Of a DNA stretch of 63,149 nt, positions 1 through 11,300 are shown in pieces. The notes beneath the pieces were generated by a model. The model was given only the letters and a program-made list of their open reading frames with translations. It searched no databases and was not told the origin of the DNA. The stretch is from an uncultured Clostridia bacterium. GTDB lineage: Bacteria > Bacillota > Clostridia > Christensenellales > UBA1242. Position 1 is the stretch's first letter, and each line of letters begins with the position of its first letter. The stretch spans positions 1-63,149 of the forward strand of contig CALBKX010000005.1 of the NCBI GenBank assembly GCA_937895935.1, in the 5' to 3' direction. The position numbers and the translations under genes were made by a program.

Positions 1-35
1 TAGCTGACAAAATGCTACTAGAGGGAGCATAAAAA
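1..35. repeat. truncated end of a palindromic intergenic repeat (left window edge)
   Basis: The first bases contain an inverted pair TAGC...GCTA around TGACAAAAT, followed by AGAGGGAGCA. Read on the minus strand this gives a CTCCCTCT block followed by a hairpin containing GTCAGC. The arrangement resembles the right window edge, where a CTCTCTGTCAGTT hairpin is followed by a CTCCCCT palindrome. Such elements are common between genes in gut Clostridia (general knowledge). The copy is cut by the window boundary, so its full length is unknown. Confidence 0.4.
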
Positions 36-220
36 TTTTAAACAAAAATATATTTGATTTTTAGATTATCATAATTATTTTTAAAATTTATTTAAAAAAA
101 TTGCAAAAATTAACAAAAAAAGACAAAAAAATTAAAATTTACAGCCTTGTCTACCCCCATCCCTGCCACACTTTAGTAAATTTACATCCAATAACCAAAT
201 TGACAATTATAATTATAAAT
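36..220. other. AT-rich intergenic region, nothing recognised
   Basis: Between the edge repeat and the helicase terminator the DNA is mostly A/T homopolymer tracts, with one GC-richer patch near 145-172. No reading frame, tRNA or clear promoter could be supported. Confidence 0.5.
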
Positions 221-240
221 AAGTTCGGAGAACCGAACTT
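221..240 (-). terminator. hairpin terminator of the helicase-nuclease gene
   Basis: A perfect 8-bp stem, AAGTTCGG / CCGAACTT with a 4-nt loop, overlaps the stop codon of the minus-strand gene by two bases. The tract after the stem in the minus direction is AT-rich but not a clean T run, so it may be a weak terminator. The plus-strand side has TTATTTTAATTTTT, so it may be bidirectional. Confidence 0.55.
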
Positions 241-3200
241 ATTTTAATTTTTCTAATATTTTTGATAAACGATTTAGAACTTTCTTTTTGTTAAGCCACC
301 ATTCACGACTCCAAATCCTAAAAATTTGCCAGCCACGACTTTCAAGAAATGCTGGATGATAGACATCTCTTTCAAGCACACTTTTACTACTTTCAAAAGC
401 ACTATAGTCAAACTCTATTCCCAGCAAATATTTGTCCTTTTTCTTGTTGTAAACCGCAAGTGGGATTTTGTTTGATGTATTTCCAATATTGCATTCAACA
501 TAGTAACCGATATTTTCAAGCTCCGATTTAACTTGCTTTTGCAAATTCTCATTCAAATCAGCAGTGCTATTTTCAACTCTTGGAAACAAATTGTTCAAAA
601 TTATGTTTGTCTCAATTGTATTCCCATTTGACACTGCACGAACATATTTTAAATATTCCTTAAACAATTTTGGTCCTATGTTTTTTGAACCATCAACATT
701 AAGTTCTTCTGGCTCAATACTTGTAACAACATAAATTTTTTCTTTAGCTCTTGTAATTGCAACATTAAGCCTATTTTCGCCACCTTCGTTAGAAAGCAAA
801 CCAAAATGAGCAACAATTTTGCCATATTCATTTTTTGCGTACCCTGTACTAAAAATAATTATATCTCTTTCATCGCCTTGAACATTTTCAAGGTTTTTAA
901 CAAACAAGCTAACATCTTCGCCGTTGTCTTTTCTGTTTTGTTCAAGAATCAAAGCATTTCTGAAATCATCATCCCTTTCTGCAAGAGCGTCAATTTCATC
1001 TTCAATTGCATATTCTTGTTCCAAATTAAATGTAATTATTCCAATGCTTGCCTTTCTGTTTTTGTCCTTTAAGAGTTTTTCAAGAAGCTTAACAACTTGT
1101 TGTGCCTCGATATTATTTCTGGTGTTAATCCATTTCCCGTCAACTTTTATACGTTCAATTGGTCGTAGTCTTTTGTTTTTTGTTATGTTTGGTGCAATTT
1201 GCAACTTTTTATTGTAAAAAGCATAATTGCTAAAATTGATCAATTCTTCACTTCGACTTCTATAGTGATATGTAAGATTACTGCTGTAATATCTGCTAGT
1301 TGCAAGGTCAAGTAAACTTTCAACCTCAAGAGCAGCTTGAGTAGAATAGTCAAACTCGTCAACATCTTCATTCCCCATATATCTTTTAATAAAAGTAGCA
1401 TAAGGTCTAAGTTGTTTGTTATCACCTGCAATAACAATATGTTTTCCACGAAAAATGCAAGGTAAAGTATTTTCTATAAATACTTGTGATGCTTCATCAA
1501 AAATAACCAAATCAAACAATTCTTTTTTAAGCGGTAAAATTTGGCTAGCACTTTCTGGGCTTAAAAGCCAGCAAGGAAAAAGTTTAAGCAAATATTTTTG
1601 ATATACATTCATAATTTTTCTAATAGGCCATAAATTTTGTTGCTTTGAAATTTGATACAAAAAGTTTTTGCTTTCTTCAACATTGTCATTGATGAGTTTT
1701 TTATACTCATTATTGTTTTGCTCTAAACTAATTTTTCGATTAATCGACATTTCTTCATTTCTAAGGGCAACTATTCGATTTTTAATGTTATTAAAATCGG
1801 CAAGTTTTGCAAGTTCATTTTTATAAGAATCTTCAAGTTTAATTACTTCAACATATGTTCTAAAAGTTAAAAATTTTTGAATTATATATTCAAAACTCTT
1901 AAAGTTATCACTATTTTTGTAAGCAAATTTCAAAAGAATTTTTTCAGTATCATCCAATTCTTTGAGTGCAATATTGATATCTCTAACTTCAACATAATCC
2001 TTAAGTGCATTGCCAAGCATTTTAAGATACATTGTATTTCCACTCAAAATGTTATCACAAGTTAATAAATACCCTTTTGGCTCAAGCACATCTTTTAAAA
2101 TTTCATATTCACTTATGTAGTCTTTTAAGTCTTGCAAGGTTTTATCAAACGAAGATTCAATTTCTTTTTCCTTCAAATTAACCTTATGTTTTAAAAATGG
2201 ATAAATAGGCAAAAATATATAACTTGCCTTAAGGCGTTTATATAGATTTGGATTTTCAGTTGACGAAATATATTTTGTAAGTGGCTTATATTTCAACTTT
2301 CCATCATCGCTATGCTCTAAATAATAAGCTAGTAAATCCCTTGCATAAGGTCTTTTGGTCATATCAAAAGGAATAAACCTGCTTGAAATTACTTTATTAA
2401 TTAAATTTTGAGATTGCACTAAGGTGTGCATTTCAATATCACTTTTTATGTAATCAATAAGTGGGTTTACTTGTTTTTTTTCAATAAACTTATAATAAAG
2501 TCCGTCTTTATTTTTTTCTTTAATGTGTTTGATCGCTTGTTTTATATCATTAAAATTCAAAGCCATAATATCAGCATTATTAAGCATTGATTTATAAATT
2601 GCATAATCCGCACTTTTTTTTCCGATTATTTCACTATTTGCATACATTTGTTGCAAATTTATTCCATAAGGCCTAACCTTATATAAGACATCACTAATTT
2701 TTTCAAGTTCTTCAGTTTCTTTTGCTATTTGTTTTTCGAGTTTATCGTACTCTTCTATATTAGCAGTTGGAGAAGATGCCATCACAAGATCGTGTGTTTG
2801 TTTTGCTTTTATATAAAATGCAATTTTTGATTTATCGCTGTCATTTATTTGCATTGCTTTGGCGTTTAAATTTGCAAGTCTATTATAAACAACATCAAGT
2901 GCAGCTTTTTTTTGACTAACCACAAGCACTTTTTCACCTTTTGCAAGTGCATCTGCAATAATGTTTACAATGGTCTGACTCTTTCCTGTTCCTGGAGGGC
3001 CATAAATTACCATATTTGAATTTGAGTTCAAATTTTGGATGGTGTTTAATTGAGCATAGTCAAGATTACTAATAATATGTGTTTCTGCACAAACTTTTTT
3101 GTTCGGCTTTGAAGTTTTTGCAAGCAACAATTCATCAATCGCATTTGTAGAAAGAGATTGTTTTTCTAATATCTCATAATCGTTATATATGCTATTTGTA

Positions 3201-4018
3201 AGCGGAAACCTTCCCAAAATGCAATAATTTTTAATTTGCAATGGATCTCCCAATTTAGGTTCTGGCGAATTTTCAAAATTAAGCATCCCCTTGTGTTCAG
3301 CATAGTTAATTTCAATACCAAAAGTATCAAGATAATTAACTATGTCTTTTATATTTTTCAATCCATATGCCTTTAAATTGTCAAAATCAGTTTCAAGTTC
3401 GTCTACATTGATTTTTTTAGCATTTGCATAAGCATATATTAATACTTTGTTGAATTTTATTGGCTCATTTGCCTTAAGTTCAATGTTTACAGTTGTTTCA
3501 TTTTCAACATTTATAACTGCAGGGAAAAGAATCAATGGTGCTTTAATTGCAAGATCTTTGCCAATGTATCCTTCAACAAAAGGATATCCAACATAAAGTT
3601 CATATCTCCCTGTTTCTTTTTCTAACTCTTCATTTTCTCTTTTTAGTGCTTTTAAGCTTGCAACTTCTTTTATCATTGATCGTTTTAATTCTTGCTTTTT
3701 CGCACGCTCTATTTTTAAATAATCCGGCTTTTCGGTTCCATCTTCTAGTTTAATGGATAAATTATAACGACCAAGTTTGTTTTCAACTTTAAGATTTTTG
3801 TAAATAAGCTCTTTTTCGTTTTTACCAATAAGTTCAAAATTAAGCTTTTTCCCATCCCACAAAAAATCAATAAAATTTGCAATTGTATCGTATTCATTAT
3901 TAAGAAGTTTGCCAATATCATAACTAAATTTGTTGGTTACTTTTTTTGAATACAAACTTCTGTTTTTCCCACTTATTTCAATAAGTCTACGTTTATAATA
4001 TTTATATATCTTTTTCAT
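239..4018 (-). CDS. SF1 (UPF1-like) helicase with C-terminal Vsr/DUF559-like nuclease domain
   Basis: A large cytosolic protein of 1259 residues. The N-terminus (RRLIEISGKNRSLY) resembles the start of DUF4011-type helicases. Walker A GPPGTGKS lies near residue 340, Walker B-like FDEASQ near 840, the YHYRSR helicase motif near 918, QGDERDIIIFS near 1050 and NVAITRAKEK near 1088. The last 110 residues (LGIEFDYSAF, then HPAFLESRGWQIFRIWSREWW) resemble the Vsr/DUF559 restriction-endonuclease fold. A long, mostly helical insertion sits between Walker A and B. Start: an upstream ATG gives 19 more residues, but only the ATG at 4018 has a ribosome site (TGAGGT), and a -10 box overlaps the upstream region. 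Family precedent suggests anti-phage defence or nucleic-acid repair; no partner gene is adjacent. The helicase assignment is firm, the defence role is inference. Confidence 0.8.
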   Translation of the reverse strand: MKKIYKYYKRRLIEISGKNRSLYSKKVTNKFSYDIGKLLNNEYDTIANFIDFLWDGKKLNFELIGKNEKELIYKNLKVENKLGRYNLSIKLEDGTEKPDYLKIERAKKQELKRSMIKEVASLKALKRENEELEKETGRYELYVGYPFVEGYIGKDLAIKAPLILFPAVINVENETTVNIELKANEPIKFNKVLIYAYANAKKINVDELETDFDNLKAYGLKNIKDIVNYLDTFGIEINYAEHKGMLNFENSPEPKLGDPLQIKNYCILGRFPLTNSIYNDYEILEKQSLSTNAIDELLLAKTSKPNKKVCAETHIISNLDYAQLNTIQNLNSNSNMVIYGPPGTGKSQTIVNIIADALAKGEKVLVVSQKKAALDVVYNRLANLNAKAMQINDSDKSKIAFYIKAKQTHDLVMASSPTANIEEYDKLEKQIAKETEELEKISDVLYKVRPYGINLQQMYANSEIIGKKSADYAIYKSMLNNADIMALNFNDIKQAIKHIKEKNKDGLYYKFIEKKQVNPLIDYIKSDIEMHTLVQSQNLINKVISSRFIPFDMTKRPYARDLLAYYLEHSDDGKLKYKPLTKYISSTENPNLYKRLKASYIFLPIYPFLKHKVNLKEKEIESSFDKTLQDLKDYISEYEILKDVLEPKGYLLTCDNILSGNTMYLKMLGNALKDYVEVRDINIALKELDDTEKILLKFAYKNSDNFKSFEYIIQKFLTFRTYVEVIKLEDSYKNELAKLADFNNIKNRIVALRNEEMSINRKISLEQNNNEYKKLINDNVEESKNFLYQISKQQNLWPIRKIMNVYQKYLLKLFPCWLLSPESASQILPLKKELFDLVIFDEASQVFIENTLPCIFRGKHIVIAGDNKQLRPYATFIKRYMGNEDVDEFDYSTQAALEVESLLDLATSRYYSSNLTYHYRSRSEELINFSNYAFYNKKLQIAPNITKNKRLRPIERIKVDGKWINTRNNIEAQQVVKLLEKLLKDKNRKASIGIITFNLEQEYAIEDEIDALAERDDDFRNALILEQNRKDNGEDVSLFVKNLENVQGDERDIIIFSTGYAKNEYGKIVAHFGLLSNEGGENRLNVAITRAKEKIYVVTSIEPEELNVDGSKNIGPKLFKEYLKYVRAVSNGNTIETNIILNNLFPRVENSTADLNENLQKQVKSELENIGYYVECNIGNTSNKIPLAVYNKKKDKYLLGIEFDYSAFESSKSVLERDVYHPAFLESRGWQIFRIWSREWWLNKKKVLNRLSKILEKLK

Positions 4019-4034
4019 ATCAACCTCAAAACCC

Positions 4035-4063
4035 ATTTTAGCACAAAAGTTTAAAACATTAAA
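4035..4063 (-). promoter_or_regulatory. promoter of the helicase-nuclease gene
   Basis: TTTAAT, 17 nt, then TAAAAT preceded by TGC (extended -10). It sits just upstream of the start at 4018 and predicts a leader of about 10 nt that still contains the GAGG ribosome site. The string TGTGCTAAAATG is identical in the DnaB/DnaD-gene promoter near 36960. Confidence 0.5.
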
Positions 4064-4075
4064 GAGGTAAATCAA

Positions 4076-4324
4076 ATTTTTTTAAACTTTTCTTTATTAT
4101 GCTTTATTACCATAATGACGTTAACTTGACTCCTTTAAAATGTGAATTAAATTTTGTTTTCCCATTAACATTGATCGTTATAAATATTACGTAAATATTT
4201 GACATTTTTATGATTTTTTTATTATCTTAACATAATATTTATAAAATATTTTTTGAATATGCAATAATTTATTACCAAGCATATTACAATTTATTGTTTA
4301 AATTAATTTAACAAAAAAACTACT
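4076..4324. other. intergenic region without recognised genes
   Basis: About 250 nt of AT-rich sequence upstream of the helicase promoter. No coding or RNA gene could be supported. Confidence 0.5.
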
Positions 4325-4360
4325 AAAAAACACAACCTATTTATATAGATTGTGTTTTTT
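4325..4360 (-). terminator. terminator of the 165-residue membrane protein gene
   Basis: Stem AAACACAA(T/C)CTAT / ATAG(G/A)TTGTGTTT with a 4-nt loop, starting 25 nt after the stop codon. In the minus direction it is followed by TTTTTTAGTAG, a usable T tract. A-runs on both sides make it potentially bidirectional. Confidence 0.65.
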
Positions 4361-4384
4361 ACTTTTTTCAAAAATAATTTTAAA

Positions 4385-4882
4385 TTATTTTTTTGATTTT
4401 GAAACTGCTGGGATAATTCCACAAACAAGTGCTAAAACGCCAACAGCAAGATTTAACCAAGCGCCAATAGCAGGACCAGCTTTAACTCCTGAGCCACCTA
4501 CATTTACTGCAAAATCACCACCCATTACAAATAAAGCAATGATTGAAACAATAGCAGAAACAGCAAATAAGGTAAGCAAAGCAATGTTAACAATGTTGAC
4601 ATTAAATTTTATTTTTAAAACTTTTAAATTTTTTAAAAGTAAAACCAATGCCCAAGCGATTAATAATGCAGCAACAACAATTAAAATAATTGTAAATGCT
4701 TTATAAAGACCAAAGCCTTTAATATTATCTGCTGATTCTTTAATCAAGTCGTAAGCATTGAATGTGTCAGAACTTGAGACTCCAACCATAGTAATTTTTT
4801 GGTAAAAACTAGCTAAAGCTAAAAAAACAAATCCTAAAACACCTGCAGCAGCAGAACTAATCATTCCTAACCATTTTTTCAT
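4385..4882 (-). CDS. small membrane protein, four predicted helices, function unknown
   Basis: 165 residues, not recognised as a characterised family. The hydrophobic segments are about residues 8-27, 60-84, 98-120 and 133-157. A polar loop at 30-58 and a glycine-rich loop at 122-132 separate them, and the protein ends in a basic tail, SKSKK. The start is well supported by AAAAGGAGAAAAGTATG. The gene has its own terminator. A perfect 26-nt inverted repeat 40 nt upstream of the start suggests regulation by a DNA-binding protein or an RNA hairpin. It lies between the helicase gene and the surface-protein operon on the same strand, but the long gaps argue against co-transcription. Confidence 0.65.
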   Translation of the reverse strand: MKKWLGMISSAAAGVLGFVFLALASFYQKITMVGVSSSDTFNAYDLIKESADNIKGFGLYKAFTIILIVVAALLIAWALVLLLKNLKVLKIKFNVNIVNIALLTLFAVSAIVSIIALFVMGGDFAVNVGGSGVKAGPAIGAWLNLAVGVLALVCGIIPAVSKSKK

Positions 4883-4921
4883 ACTTTTCTCCTTTTAATT
4901 AAAATTTGGAAGAAACCATAT

Positions 4922-4947
4922 TTCAATTAATTCCTAAATTAATTGAA
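4922..4947. promoter_or_regulatory. perfect inverted repeat upstream of the membrane protein gene
   Basis: Arms TTCAATTAATT and AATTAATTGAA (11 bp, perfect) around CCTA. It is centred about 52 bp upstream of the ATG at 4882 and could be an operator or a leader hairpin. No T run follows it on either strand, so it is not a terminator. Confidence 0.45.
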
Positions 4948-5270
4948 CAAAGTCAAAATGTTACATTTTCTTTTGTAAACATTTTTTTGCCAAATATGTA
5001 TTAATTAAAGAAAGAATATTTAATAAAAATCTTTTTTCTTTCAAATTAAGTATATCTCCCTCAACATAGCTGTGTCAAATTTTTAAAAACAAATTTAGTT
5101 TAATTTAAAAGTTAAAAAGCAAAAAATTTACATATTCATCGTTAATTAAAAATGAAAATTTATATGACTCATAAATTCTAATCTGCAATTACAATTCAAA
5201 AAAATAATAAACTATTTCCCTTTACAAGCCTTTTTACTTTTTCAAAAAAACAACAATTATTTAAAAAAAT
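4948..5270. other. intergenic region without recognised genes
   Basis: About 320 nt, strongly AT-rich. No open frame with a ribosome site and no clear RNA structure was seen. Confidence 0.45.
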
Positions 5271-5306
5271 AAAGCAAAATTGGTATCTTAATTCCAATTT
5301 TGCTTT
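5271..5306 (-). terminator. terminator downstream of the 2186-residue protein gene
   Basis: Perfect 13-bp stem AAAGCAAAATTGG / CCAATTTTGCTTT with a 10-nt loop. T-rich tracts follow on both strands (ATTTTTTTAAAT on the minus side), so it is a strong and probably bidirectional terminator. It lies about 93 nt past the stop codon at 5399. Confidence 0.75.
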
Positions 5307-5398
5307 ATTTTTACATAAATTCATTAAAAATTTTGATATTTTAAATATTTTTATTGTTATTTTAATAAGATTTATTTAGATAAAATTTTTTAATAAAT

Positions 5399-8300
5399 TT
5401 ATTTTTGATATTTCCAAACTGCAAATAGTTCAACGTCATCAGTAATTTTTAAATTAGTTAAAACTGTATAACTTTCTGTTGTTGCACTTGTTGCCAATGA
5501 GTTGTAAGAAAGTTGTTTTTTACTTTCTGTACTCCAAGAATGTACAACAAACTTATATGATTTATCAATACCCATTGCTTTATATTTGTAAACGCAAGAT
5601 GAAGTATATTTTGAAGGGTCAAATTCAGTTCCTGCTAAAAATCTAATACTGCTTACTTTTGTTGGCGCTGTGGTACAAGTAATTTTTCCAAATACGTTAC
5701 TGTTATTGTCTTTCCATGAATCAGGTTTTGCCCATGCAACATTGAATGATACTTCATAGTAAAGTTTTATTTCTTTATTCCAAGAAGCAACGATATTGAT
5801 ATCAGCATTTGGCATTACAAAATTTGATAAATCAGTAATTTTTTCATCACCAACAAAATATCCGTTAAATGTGTAAATTATTCTTTCAGTTTGTGTTCCG
5901 TCATCAAAATAATAACTATTTTGAGAAACTAAACTAATTTTGTCGCCTTGATATTTTGTCATCTGTTGATTTATAACATTGCCATAGATTGATGTTACGT
6001 TTACATTATATTCATTTTTGATATAAATAGAAATATCAGTATTTGGCATAATGTATGTGTTTATATCAATTTCAGTTTCATAAGTGCTATCTAAATAATA
6101 CTTAGTTGTATCCTTAAATTTTGCACCACTAACTAAAATATTTTTGCCTTCCAACACACGTCTTGTTAAAACTTTTTCATTATTGTCGTAAATATTTACA
6201 GTGTATGTTTCTTTGCTATCTACTATTGACCATTTAGCAAATAAGGTTAAATTCTCATTAGGAGCAACATTGCTATCAAAAGGAATTTCTAAGTCAACAT
6301 CAGTAAACCAGCCATCAAATTGTTTTGTAACAATGCTTTCTTGCGTTTCCTCAGTCAAAAGTTCAAAATAAGTTGGTAAATTAATGATAGAATTTTCAAG
6401 AACTATTAAATCTGGAATATTTTCTCCACCATTTGGAACAAAATTAATAGTTATATATTTTTGAGAACGCTTACTCCATTTAGCATAAAGAATGGTATTT
6501 TTCCTTGGGATTTCATTTTCCTTGTATTCTTTTCCATCTTCACAATCAAATGAAGTGTACCAACCTTCAAAAATATAATGCACTCTTTCGCTAGCGGAGT
6601 CAACATAATAATTGTTTAAAACTGGCAAAGTAATTCTAGCTCCCGCTGCACCCGACATACTTTCAACAGTTTGGTCACAATTTGTTTTAAAACTTAATGT
6701 AAATTTGTTCAAATCTGTTATATCCCAGTCACCATTGTAAGCCGCCCAAGCTGCTCCCTCTTTATATTTGTACGAATTAATATAATCATACAAATAATTA
6801 AGGTCTAAAGGTTTACCAATGTTTATATGTTTTAAATCGTTTGATTTTAATGTAATTTCAACACTGCTTGCAACAGGCATATACATATCAAATCCAATAT
6901 TTTCAACAACCATTTTATTATTGTAAGCGGTTGTTCCCACTGTTAAGGTCATTGTATCAAGTTTATCATTTTCTGCTAATTCTTTTAAATTTAATTTTAA
7001 AGAATATTGATTTGTTGTAGATGTAAAATCAACTAAAACATTGCTATAATCAACTGGGTTGATTCTTTCTTTATTAATTGCTTCACTTATAGCATCTTTA
7101 ATTTTTCCGCTAAAGCCCATTCCATATTGTAAAATATAGTAAATTGGGTCATCAAGAAGAGTGTCAATATGAATCATTATCTTTTTCTCATATGTTCTAT
7201 CTTGAACACCTAAAATAGTAGGGACGGTTTCTTTTCTATAGAAATAAACATAATCGTCTTTAATATATATGTTTAAAATTCTGTCAAGTCCAGCATAGAT
7301 TCCACTTGTTATATTTCCTGCTTGAAATGGTACGTCATCATTAACTCCAGGTACAACTGGGATTGGACCAATTGTTATACTTGCTTCTTTTAATTTATTA
7401 TCGCCTATTTTTGCTTTAACGATAGTTGGAATATTCCAATCAATATTAATGCCAATAACTTTTAATTTTAAATTAATATTTCCAGAAATTTCAAAATCAG
7501 TAAACTCAGTTGTGTTGCTAATAGCATCTAATAATTTATCAATATTGTTTAAATTAATATAGTTACCAGAAGGAATAGCAAATTTGGAATCAAATTCGTT
7601 TAATTTTAATTGCAATTTTTCTACTGTATTATTAGACAAACTAAAGTTTTCTATAAATATTTTATCTAAACCAACATCTGAATAATCTAAACTAAATACG
7701 ACATTACTATTTTCATTTAAACTTAATTTCAAACCATTCAAGTTTAAAATTCCATTTAATGATAAATCGGATAAATTAAGAGATAATATAGAATTAACAT
7801 CTAATTTTTCCAACAATTCAACAAAATTTACACTATTTGATACATTTAAACTTAAATCCGTATTTAAAATTTTACTTATAGTATCAACAATATTATTTAT
7901 TGAGTCTAAGTTAATTTTTACACTCATTTTATTGTATTTTAAATAAATTGTGCCATTTAAACATGTAATATCTATAGAATGTTGTCTTTGAACAGTACTT
8001 AAAAGTTTTTTGGTGCTATTTTCAAAACTGAATTTTTCTGTTGTTGTTTCTACTTCAAATTTAATATATGCTTTTAATTTGCTTATCTCAAAAACGCCAT
8101 TATCAAAAGCCTCACTCCAATCCAATTTTGCTAAACTGCTAGAAAGCATATTGATTGTAGTAACAGTAGATTTAGTTAATAGGTTATCGGCATCTCTTTC
8201 TTCAACTGTGTGATAAATTTTTCCTTGTAATTCAATTGAAATGTGTTTATTGTCAATTATATCAACAATGTTTTTAATTGTTTTTTCAACCAAGTTTTCA

Positions 8301-11300
8301 GCTGAGTCTAGGCTTGAATATTTCTCTTTATTTAATGTTGGAACTGTGATTGTGTTTAAAATTTCAACTCCACCATTGACTTTTACATTTTGTAAATTTA
8401 AGTTAGATATTTTTAATCCTGATACTTTGTTGTTGAACAAAATTTCTAGTATCAAATTTTCATCTGAATTAAACAAGTCTTTTGATAATTCTATAATTGT
8501 TTTATCACTTAAAATACTTAAGTTTTCAAGCCAAGATATGTCAAGACTTGCAAAATCTTTGTTCTTTATTTTACTAAAGTCAAGCCCTGGCAAATATTTT
8601 TTGATTAACTCTTCAATGTCAATTTCTTGTTTTACTATTTGTCCTTTTGATTCATCCCATATGCTTTGTATTGTTTTGTCTGTACCTTTTGCAAGCTCGT
8701 TTTTAAAATATATAAATCTTTGTACTAATTCTACAATGCTTGTAACTTTATCAAACTCTACACTTAAATTTAAATTTCCCAAACTTACATATATTCTTTG
8801 ATTTTGTACATACATCTCTAAATTTAATTCTGTGGTGTTTACAAGTACATTTATGTTTGCATATCCGCTTATCTTTTTAATGTCAAATGTATCTTCAAAA
8901 CATTCTTTTAGGTTTGCATATATTTGTCCATTTACTTTTACTTTTGTGTTGTCAATTGCAATTTCTACGTTGTTTAAGTTTAGTGACAATTCTTTGTTAT
9001 CTTTAAACTCATTGATTGTGTTATCTATTTTTGTAATTAATTCTTCAATGTTGTTTAAATCAAGGTATTTTTCAGTAGGTTCCACAATATCACTGTATTC
9101 GTTAAATCCTAACTCAATGTTTTGTATTTCTACAATAGACGTATTTACATTTTGTAATTGTATTTTATCTATGTTTTTTTCTGTGTATACAACATTTAAA
9201 ATTATATCGTTTAACTCAGCACCTAAATTTAATTCACTTAAATCCAAGTTTATTGAAACCAAGGAATCATTTATTGTCAATGATTTAACAATGTCCAAAC
9301 TCAAATTTGTTAGTGCGTTTTTATCAAAATTAATCTCTGGTAATTTACCTTCCAAATTAATGTTTAATATATTTAAAACTTCATTTATTGCATTTTTTAA
9401 TGATTTTACACTAATTTTTGCATTAATTTTATTGTATTTTAAGTAAATTGTGCCATTAGTTAATGTAAATTCAATAAAGTGCTTTTGTGTTGTTGATTTT
9501 GTTAAAGTTTCATTTTCATATTTATTAACAACCATTTCAGCATTTATTTGTGCATATGCTCTTAATTTATTTATGTCAAAATTTTCATTAAATTCAACTT
9601 CACTTAAATCTAGTTTTAACTTACTTCCTGATTTAATATCCAATATTAATTCTGTTTTGCTTGACTCTTGCTCGCTCAATTTAATTTTTGCTGTGCCAGC
9701 AAGGTCGAGTGAAATTTGCTTGCTATCTAAAATTTTAACAATGTCATTAATTGTTTTTTCAAAAATTTTAGAAACAGAATCAATATTGATAAATTCATCG
9801 TTTTTTAATTCTGGAACATTTATATTTTCAACAAATGAAATTCCACCATTAACGCCAATATCTTTTAATTCTAAATTAGCAATGGTTATGTCTGTAATTT
9901 TATCATTATATTTAATTTCAATGCTTAAATCATCACTGCTGTTAAATAATTCCTTATCTAAAGTAACAATAGTTTTATCATTTAAAATTTCAATATTTTT
10001 TAATAAACTAATTTTTAATGATGCAAAATCACCAGAAATAATTTTTCCGACATCAATTCCCGGCAAGATTTCACTTAGAATAGATAAATAGTCAATTGAT
10101 GTGTTAATTTTTAAATTATTAGCACTATCCCATAATTCTTGTAAATTACTATTTGAGTTTGCATTATCTTTTATATAAATAATTTTTTGTACTAATTCTA
10201 TAATTGAATTAATTTTATCAAATTTTACAGAAATTTTATAATCACCGTACGCAACAAATATTCTTTCATCTCTTATAAAAATTTCTAAAATTATTGGGTT
10301 ATTATTTATTGATAAATTAAGATTTGTGTATAAATTTATTTTTGTATAATCAAAACTTCCTTCCGTGATGCAATCTGCAAAGTTGGCATAAATGTCACCA
10401 TTTACACTATATGTTGAGTCATTTAAAGTAATATCGGTCTTGTTAATTTTTAATTTTAAAACCTTGTCAGTTTTTATTTCATTGATAGATGCCAAAATTG
10501 ATTTTACAAATTTTTCTACATTTTTATATGTATTGAATTCATCTTTATTTAATGTTGGAATGTTGGCATTTGTATTATAATCTAAATCCAAATTTAAGTT
10601 ATAATTATCAATTTTTAAATCGCATACTTTTATTCCAGAGAGTTTTTCATAATTATCAAAAGATAAATTAAAGGTTAAATTGCTATTTAATCCAAATTGT
10701 TCGCCAAGTATTGTAACTACATAGTCACTTTCGTTGTTTGCAATTTCTATTAATTTATTAAAGTTTAAATCTTTAAGTTTATATAAAATAATTTTTGGCA
10801 ATGACTTAATTAAATTTAAAATTTCACCTGGAGTTTTGTCTATATTTAACAAACTAAAAATATTAGTTAAAACCGATGTAAAATCATCTTTTTCTATACA
10901 AAATTTATAGTCATTTAATTGCAAATATAACGTGTCGTTTATATAACCAAGTTTGATAGCATAATTTGAATTGTTGTAATCAACATTAAAATATGCGTAT
11001 ACATTTGTGTTTGAACTAAAGTCAATATCCAAATTTCCCATAGCTTGAATGGTTTGCTTATCACTTATGCTTGCATTAACATTTAAATGCAATTTTTTGT
11101 TTGTTATGATTTCTTTAGCATTGTCAATTAAGTTTACCATTTTTGTAACATTGGTAAACTCTGAAGAATTTTCTGGTTCAGTAATTTCTAAATAACTTTT
11201 TTCCAGTCCCGCATTTAAATTGATAATTTTTTGTGCAAGTTTTAAATTGTTTGCTTGAATGTTTTTAACTTCATATTTATCGTTTGTGTAAATATTTAAA

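Noticed and set aside
3..32. Tail of a plus-strand gene (ADKMLLEGA then stop) at the left edge
   Set aside because: The same bases form an inverted pair typical of an intergenic repeat; nine codons cannot support a gene.
4019..4075. Upstream start of the helicase gene at 4075
   Set aside because: The -10 box of the predicted promoter lies inside this stretch, and only the ATG at 4018 has GAGG.
8241..10091. Antisense frames of about 190-210 codons on the plus strand
   Set aside because: They are shadows of the AT-rich, Leu/Asn/Ile-coded giant gene, without ribosome sites or recognisable protein features.
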